From: an uncultured Oscillospiraceae bacterium
GTDB taxonomy: Bacteria > Bacillota > Clostridia > Oscillospirales > Oscillospiraceae
NCBI GenBank assembly: GCA_947589545.1
Contig: CANQBA010000005.1
Location: 1-64,000, forward strand
Length of the DNA: 64,000 bases
Direction of reading: 5' to 3'
Positions 60,314 through 64,000 of the stretch are shown here, in pieces; position 1 is the stretch's first letter, and every line of letters starts with the position of its first letter. A program made the translations under genes and the position numbers. The notes beneath the pieces are model-generated. The model searched no databases and had not been told where the DNA came from. It was given only the letters and a program-made list of their open reading frames with translations.

Positions 60314-61888
60314 TCAAACATTGATCTCGCTGCCATTGAGAAAGCGGAAGGTCATCGTCCCATCAGCATGGACGGTTACCAGGTCAACGGAATCAATCCA
60401 AAGGCCATCGGTGAAGGTGTCCAGCGGAGAATCCCGCTCCGAGAGCGCAAACATAAAGCCACCGATGGCATCCGCCTTTTTGAGCCTTTCAGAGCGCCTT
60501 TTTTGTAATGCGTCCACCTTGGCCTTGGCGGTTTCATATCGGTCAACCAGGCCATTGTACCGCGCAAGGTAGGCGGTTTGATCGAGTGCGCTGCGGCTGT
60601 TTTCATTCACGCAGCTTTCTACCAAACCGGCTATTACCTCGGTTTCCCCCAGCATGGTTTCGATTTCCGCATCGATCTCTGAGCAGTCGGTCAAAACTGT
60701 CTGCATCACCCGGCAGTCCTCAATGAGCCTATCCCGGTTGGGGATGAGCCGGTTGAAAGCCTCCAGGAATTTCTCCTTGATGGTGTCCTCGGTCAAATGC
60801 GGTGTCCCGCATTTGTGGTCACCCTTGAACTTGGCATTGCACTGCCAGATGGTACGGCGGTATTTGTTTGTGCTGTTCCATACCTTTGGGCCATAGAACT
60901 CTCCGCAATCGCCGCAGACGATTCGGCAGGAGAACAGGCTCCCGGAGCGGTAGCGCCGCCCCAGCTTCTTTCGCCGTTCCATTTCCTCCTGCACCTGGTC
61001 GAACAGGGTCGGTGACACGATGGCCTCGTGGCTCTGCTCTACATAGTATTGCGGGACTTCACCCTCGTTTACCTTCATCTTCTTCTGGAGAAAGTCCACG
61101 GTAAAGCGTTTCTGGAGTCTGGCGTCACCCTTGTATTTTTCATTGGTGAGGATGCTCTCGACCGTAGATGCCTGCCATTTCTGTTTCCCGGCCGGGGTAG
61201 GAATGCCCTCTGCGGTGAGCTGCTTGGCAACGCCGAAGGTGGTCAAACCGCTCAGAAACAAGTCAAAGATGTAGCGGACGGTTTCTGCCTGCTCCGGCAC
61301 TACTTTGGGCAGGCCGTCCGGCCCTTTCTCATATCCAAGGAACTGTTTGTAGGGCATGGATACCTTTCCGTCAGCGAACCGCTTTCTCTGGCCCCAGGTC
61401 ACGTTCTCGGAGATGGAGCGGCTCTCCTCCTGCGCCAGCGAGGACATGATGGTGAGCAGGAGTTCCCCCTTGCCGTCAAAGGTGTAGATATTCTCCTTCT
61501 CAAAGTAACACTCGCAGCCGGCGTCTTTCAGCTTTCGGATGGTGACCAGACTGTCAACAGTGTTTCTGGCGAAACGGCTGACCGATTTTGTAACGATGAG
61601 GTCTATCCGTCCGGCAAGCGCGTCCTTGACCATCTGATTGAAGCCCTCGCGGTTTTTCGTGTTCAGGCCGGAAATCCCTTCATCCGTATACACCTTCACG
61701 AACTCCCAATCGGCGTGGGATTGAATGAACCTGGTGTAGTAGTCGACCTGGGCCTCGTAGCTGGTGAATTGTTCATCGCTGTCGGTGGACACTCTGGCAT
61801 AGCCAGCCACTTTGCGCCGGACCGTGGTACCGACAGGCCCTCTCGCATGGATTGCCCTCGTTGCGGGAATGACTGTAACATTAGGCAT
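60314..61888 (-). CDS. large serine recombinase (first)
   Basis: The 524-residue protein has an N-terminal resolvase domain (VAGYARVSTDSDEQ with the catalytic Ser; VKDALAGRIDLIVTKSVSRF), a recombinase domain (FGVAKQLTAEGIPTPAGKQK), a zinc-ribbon (CRIVCGDCGEFYG, CNAKFKGDHKCGTPHL) and a coiled coil. It integrates and excises DNA at att sites. Its start overlaps the stop of the second recombinase by eight bases. Confidence 0.93.
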   Translation of the reverse strand: MPNVTVIPATRAIHARGPVGTTVRRKVAGYARVSTDSDEQFTSYEAQVDYYTRFIQSHADWEFVKVYTDEGISGLNTKNREGFNQMVKDALAGRIDLIVTKSVSRFARNTVDSLVTIRKLKDAGCECYFEKENIYTFDGKGELLLTIMSSLAQEESRSISENVTWGQRKRFADGKVSMPYKQFLGYEKGPDGLPKVVPEQAETVRYIFDLFLSGLTTFGVAKQLTAEGIPTPAGKQKWQASTVESILTNEKYKGDARLQKRFTVDFLQKKMKVNEGEVPQYYVEQSHEAIVSPTLFDQVQEEMERRKKLGRRYRSGSLFSCRIVCGDCGEFYGPKVWNSTNKYRRTIWQCNAKFKGDHKCGTPHLTEDTIKEKFLEAFNRLIPNRDRLIEDCRVMQTVLTDCSEIDAEIETMLGETEVIAGLVESCVNENSRSALDQTAYLARYNGLVDRYETAKAKVDALQKRRSERLKKADAIGGFMFALSERDSPLDTFTDGLWIDSVDLVTVHADGTMTFRFLNGSEINV

Positions 61889-63197
61889 TTCTGTTTCTCC
61901 TCTCGCGTGTCTTTCGTCCCGCCGCAGCCCTCATCTCCGGGGTCCATGATTCCGAGCGTGAACGGTCTTTCCAAACGGCGGTCTGTGTGGTGCCGTCTTT
62001 GAAGTGGTAGACTAATGTGTTCCCATCGGCGGCGACAATCTTGCTGACGGTTTCCGCAAAAACGTGAGGATCGAATTCTTCAAGCCCCAGCACCTCGGCT
62101 GTTGTGGCAAGGAGTGTAGTTTCCGGCACAGCCTTGGACGCCGGACACGCCGCCTTGCCGATGGTGTTGTAAGTGCGGCAAATCCATATCTTTTTGCCAA
62201 GGGCGGTCTTGCGGTTAAAAGAAGCACCGCAGCAGTTACAGACAATTTTCCGAGTAAAGGGGTATGACGCCTGGTCGGGATGCTGCCCGCAGAACCGCTC
62301 CGCTCTCCGCGCACGTTCCTCCTGCACCGCCTGGAAAATGTCCATCGGAATGATGGGCTCATGGAATCCTTCAACATGGTACATGGGCAGTTCTCCGTGG
62401 TTGACCACCGTCCGCTTAGTGATGTGGTTTTCCCGGTAGCGGCGCTGCAGGAGAAGATTGCCGGTGTAGCAGTAGTTGGTCAGCACCTTCATCAACGGGC
62501 CTACATACCAGGGGTTCCCGTCCCTTGTCGTGATGCCCTCCTCGTTCAATGCCTTGCAGATGGCAATGTAACCCATCCCGGAAAGGTAATCATTGTAGAT
62601 GCGCTTCACCGTCTCGGCCTCATCCAGCACGATTTGATATTCACCGTTCCGCAGCCGGTAGCCCAGCATGAAGCCCACCCAGGGCTTGCCCTGCTCGAAG
62701 TTCCGCTTGATACGCCACTTCTGGTTCTCACTGGCGGAGCGGCTCTCCTCTTGGGCATAGGATGCCAAAATGGTCAGCATCAGCTCACCGTCCGCGCTCA
62801 TGGTGTGGATATTCTGCTCCTCAAAGAAAACGTCCACGCCCAGCCCTTTCAACTCACGGATAGTTTCCAGCAGCGTGACCGTGTTCCGGGCGAAGCGTGA
62901 AATGCTCTTTGTAATGACCATGTCCACTTCACCGTTTCTGCAGGCGGTCAACAGTTTTTGAAAATTCTCCCGATTATCCTTAGTGCCGGTCAAAGCCTCA
63001 TCCGCATAAACACCGCAGTAGAGCCAGCCGGGATGCCTTTGGATCATTTCGCTGTAGTAGCTCACCTGGGCTGACAGCGAATGGAGCATGGCGTCCTTGC
63101 CGGAGGAAACTCTGGCGTAGGCCGCGACCCGCGTGACCTCAATCGTGCGCGGCGTGATGAACTCAACCTTCTTAATCGTCCGTTCCGTTGCCCTCAC
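61881..63197 (-). CDS. large serine recombinase (second)
   Basis: The 438-residue protein has the resolvase domain (VAAYARVSSGKDAMLHSLSA with catalytic Ser), the recombinase domain and a zinc ribbon (KIVCNCCGASFNRK, CRTYNTIGKAACPAS), but no long coiled coil. Two different recombinases in tandem suggest they work as a pair. It overlaps the upstream 80-residue gene by 26 bases. Confidence 0.93.
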   Translation of the reverse strand: MRATERTIKKVEFITPRTIEVTRVAAYARVSSGKDAMLHSLSAQVSYYSEMIQRHPGWLYCGVYADEALTGTKDNRENFQKLLTACRNGEVDMVITKSISRFARNTVTLLETIRELKGLGVDVFFEEQNIHTMSADGELMLTILASYAQEESRSASENQKWRIKRNFEQGKPWVGFMLGYRLRNGEYQIVLDEAETVKRIYNDYLSGMGYIAICKALNEEGITTRDGNPWYVGPLMKVLTNYCYTGNLLLQRRYRENHITKRTVVNHGELPMYHVEGFHEPIIPMDIFQAVQEERARRAERFCGQHPDQASYPFTRKIVCNCCGASFNRKTALGKKIWICRTYNTIGKAACPASKAVPETTLLATTAEVLGLEEFDPHVFAETVSKIVAADGNTLVYHFKDGTTQTAVWKDRSRSESWTPEMRAAAGRKTRERRNRNA

Positions 63198-63414
63198 CTC
63201 CTTCTTTGGTAGGTGCCATATTACCTCTGAAGCGGGGAGATATCAACGGATTCCGGCAACATATAGCGCACAAATCGAGGCCCCTGGATTTGGCTATAAT
63301 TCTATCAATTCTATCGTACTCTTTCCTTGTGATGATCCCCCCGGAGAGCATCTCGGCAGCCAGGGACATGGACGCTCTGTAGGAAAGGAGCCGGTCACGG
63401 TATTCAGCATCCAT
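63172..63414 (-). CDS. small protein of the recombinase operon
   Basis: The 80-residue product has a SHOCT-like helical part (SLAAEMLSGGIITRKEYDRI) and a CAICCRNPL pair. ATG 63414 follows GGGAGGTG and overlaps the upstream gene by 11 bases. Function unknown; it recurs with such recombinase operons. Confidence 0.65.
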   Translation of the reverse strand: MDAEYRDRLLSYRASMSLAAEMLSGGIITRKEYDRIDRIIAKSRGLDLCAICCRNPLISPRFRGNMAPTKEGGEGNGTDD

Positions 63415-63811
63415 TCCGCGCACCTCCCTTCCGATGGGCATCAGCCGCACACTGGCGGGAGCAGTATTTCCTATGGGCATTTCCGTAGCCCTCAAACTGC
63501 CGACCGCACTGAGGGCAGATGAACGTGTAGTACGCTTTTCGCTTCACCTGGTCGGTATGGGTGTTCCACCACTTCATCCGGCAGGCATCCGAGCAGTAGA
63601 GCTTCACCCGCTTGCCCTTGGTCTGCGTGACCGGTTTGCCGCAGATCCGGCAGACCGTGCCACCAGCGGCGGTCGCCATTTTCTCTGCCGGGTGCCGAGC
63701 GCAGTGGGACTTCACGCTGTTCACGGAAAGGCCCAGTTGCTTGGCAATGGCCTTGTATCCAAGCCCCTCTCCCCGGAGGGCGGCGATGTCCGCCTTCTCC
63801 CGTTCTGTCAT
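63404..63811 (-). CDS. sigma-like HTH and zinc-ribbon protein
   Basis: The 135-residue product starts with a helix-turn-helix (GYKAIAKQLGLSVNSVKSHC) and has two zinc sites (CRICGKPV...YCSDACR; CPQCGRQF...YCSRQC). It is first in the recombinase operon and may control it. GAGGTGATG precedes the ATG. Confidence 0.7.
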   Translation of the reverse strand: MTEREKADIAALRGEGLGYKAIAKQLGLSVNSVKSHCARHPAEKMATAAGGTVCRICGKPVTQTKGKRVKLYCSDACRMKWWNTHTDQVKRKAYYTFICPQCGRQFEGYGNAHRKYCSRQCAADAHRKGGARNGC

Positions 63812-64000
63812 AACGCATCACCTCAACATACGGCCACGGGAGAGGGGCAAACTTAACGATTTCGGAAATAATAGAAAGCTTTGTTCAATGTTAATTTGCG
63901 TAGGCACCTATGCGATAATATTTCATATTGCAATGTAAAATGTGTGCCGGGTGACGCCCGGTTATTTTTTGAGGTTAGACCTTTCTTCCAAAAACGAGGT
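63812..64000. other. right-edge interval, no gene
   Basis: Contains the upstream region of the recombinase operon (A+T-rich, no certain promoter) and a CCGGG-TGACG-CCCGG hairpin followed by TTATTTTTT (about 63948-63970, plus strand), which probably ends a transcript from beyond the window's reach or belongs to the element end. Confidence 0.5.

Noticed and set aside
1..64000. CRISPR array
   Set aside because: No set of regularly spaced identical repeats with unique spacers is seen; the GGGGGTGCAAAT triplet is too short and closely spaced.

Overview
The window looks like chromosome from a GC-rich member of the Clostridia, most likely an Oscillospiraceae-type gut anaerobe. The reasons are Firmicutes-type genes (dimeric GlyS, an LtaS-like enzyme, TypA, RecD2, an rpsF-ssb-rpsR cluster, PolA with a decayed proofreading domain), strong GGAGG ribosome sites, near-consensus sigma-A promoters, and a preQ1-III-like leader before queT. 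The species is inferred, not proven. No rRNA, tRNA or CRISPR array was recognised.

Layout. 0.2-4.7 kb: a membrane-anchored metallo-beta-lactamase-fold hydrolase, then a ridA-polY-yolD cassette divergent from an XRE repressor/ImmA-type protease pair. 5.3-12.3 kb: a leftward run glyS, LtaS-like, small membrane protein, nadE, mnmE. 12.4-16.9 kb: a D-2-hydroxyacid dehydrogenase, a small XRE regulator with a divergent small gene, typA and a methyltransferase. 17-21.7 kb: GH78 rhamnosidase, galU and queuosine salvage (queT with a structured leader, queH). 21.8-23.1 kb: rpsF-ssb-rpsR. Families of intergenic inverted repeats sit at 0-0.2, 4.7-5.3 and 13.5-13.7 kb.

23.2-30.1 kb is a graveyard: an AraC-GH39 fusion, a GPH sugar symporter, a DUF1097-like protein, a Gfo/Idh/MocA oxidoreductase and a sugar isomerase are all broken by stops, frameshifts or deletions, and the last is cut by remnants of an IS5-type and an IS3-type transposase. 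30.2-42.3 kb returns to housekeeping: HAD phosphatase, mreB, comF, recD2, uvrB, a RadC-like JAB protein, tsaD, rimI and polA. 42.4-44.4 kb holds a 593-residue protein made of four tandem zinc-ribbon repeats, preceded by a promoter and a terminator-bearing leader.

44.8-45.8 kb is a scar that includes a frameshifted xre gene and a copy of an integrase 3' end. 45.8-52.1 kb is a complete leftward phosphate operon, pstSCAB-phoU-phoP-phoR. Divergent from it, 52.26-52.6 kb carries a promoter, a 177-bp nested inverted-repeat structure and a terminator, a good candidate for an undescribed structured RNA, followed by an ArsB/NhaD-type transporter.

54.5-64 kb is accessory DNA: a degraded mobilizable element (DUF6076-like protein, winged-helix protein, ribbon-helix-helix protein, a MobP-type relaxase interrupted by an A+T-rich insert, a dead tyrosine integrase) next to a four-gene, translationally coupled serine-recombinase module running to the right edge.

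The most interesting system is the damage-response-like cassette at 1.4-4.7 kb. An ImmA/IrrE-type protease and its cognate-looking repressor lie opposite a translesion polymerase operon, and the shared promoter region carries a perfect palindrome and the same octamer in both promoter spacers. This suggests protease-triggered derepression of mutagenic repair. The second most interesting signals are the structured RNAs at 52.3 and 57.9 kb and the four-repeat zinc protein.
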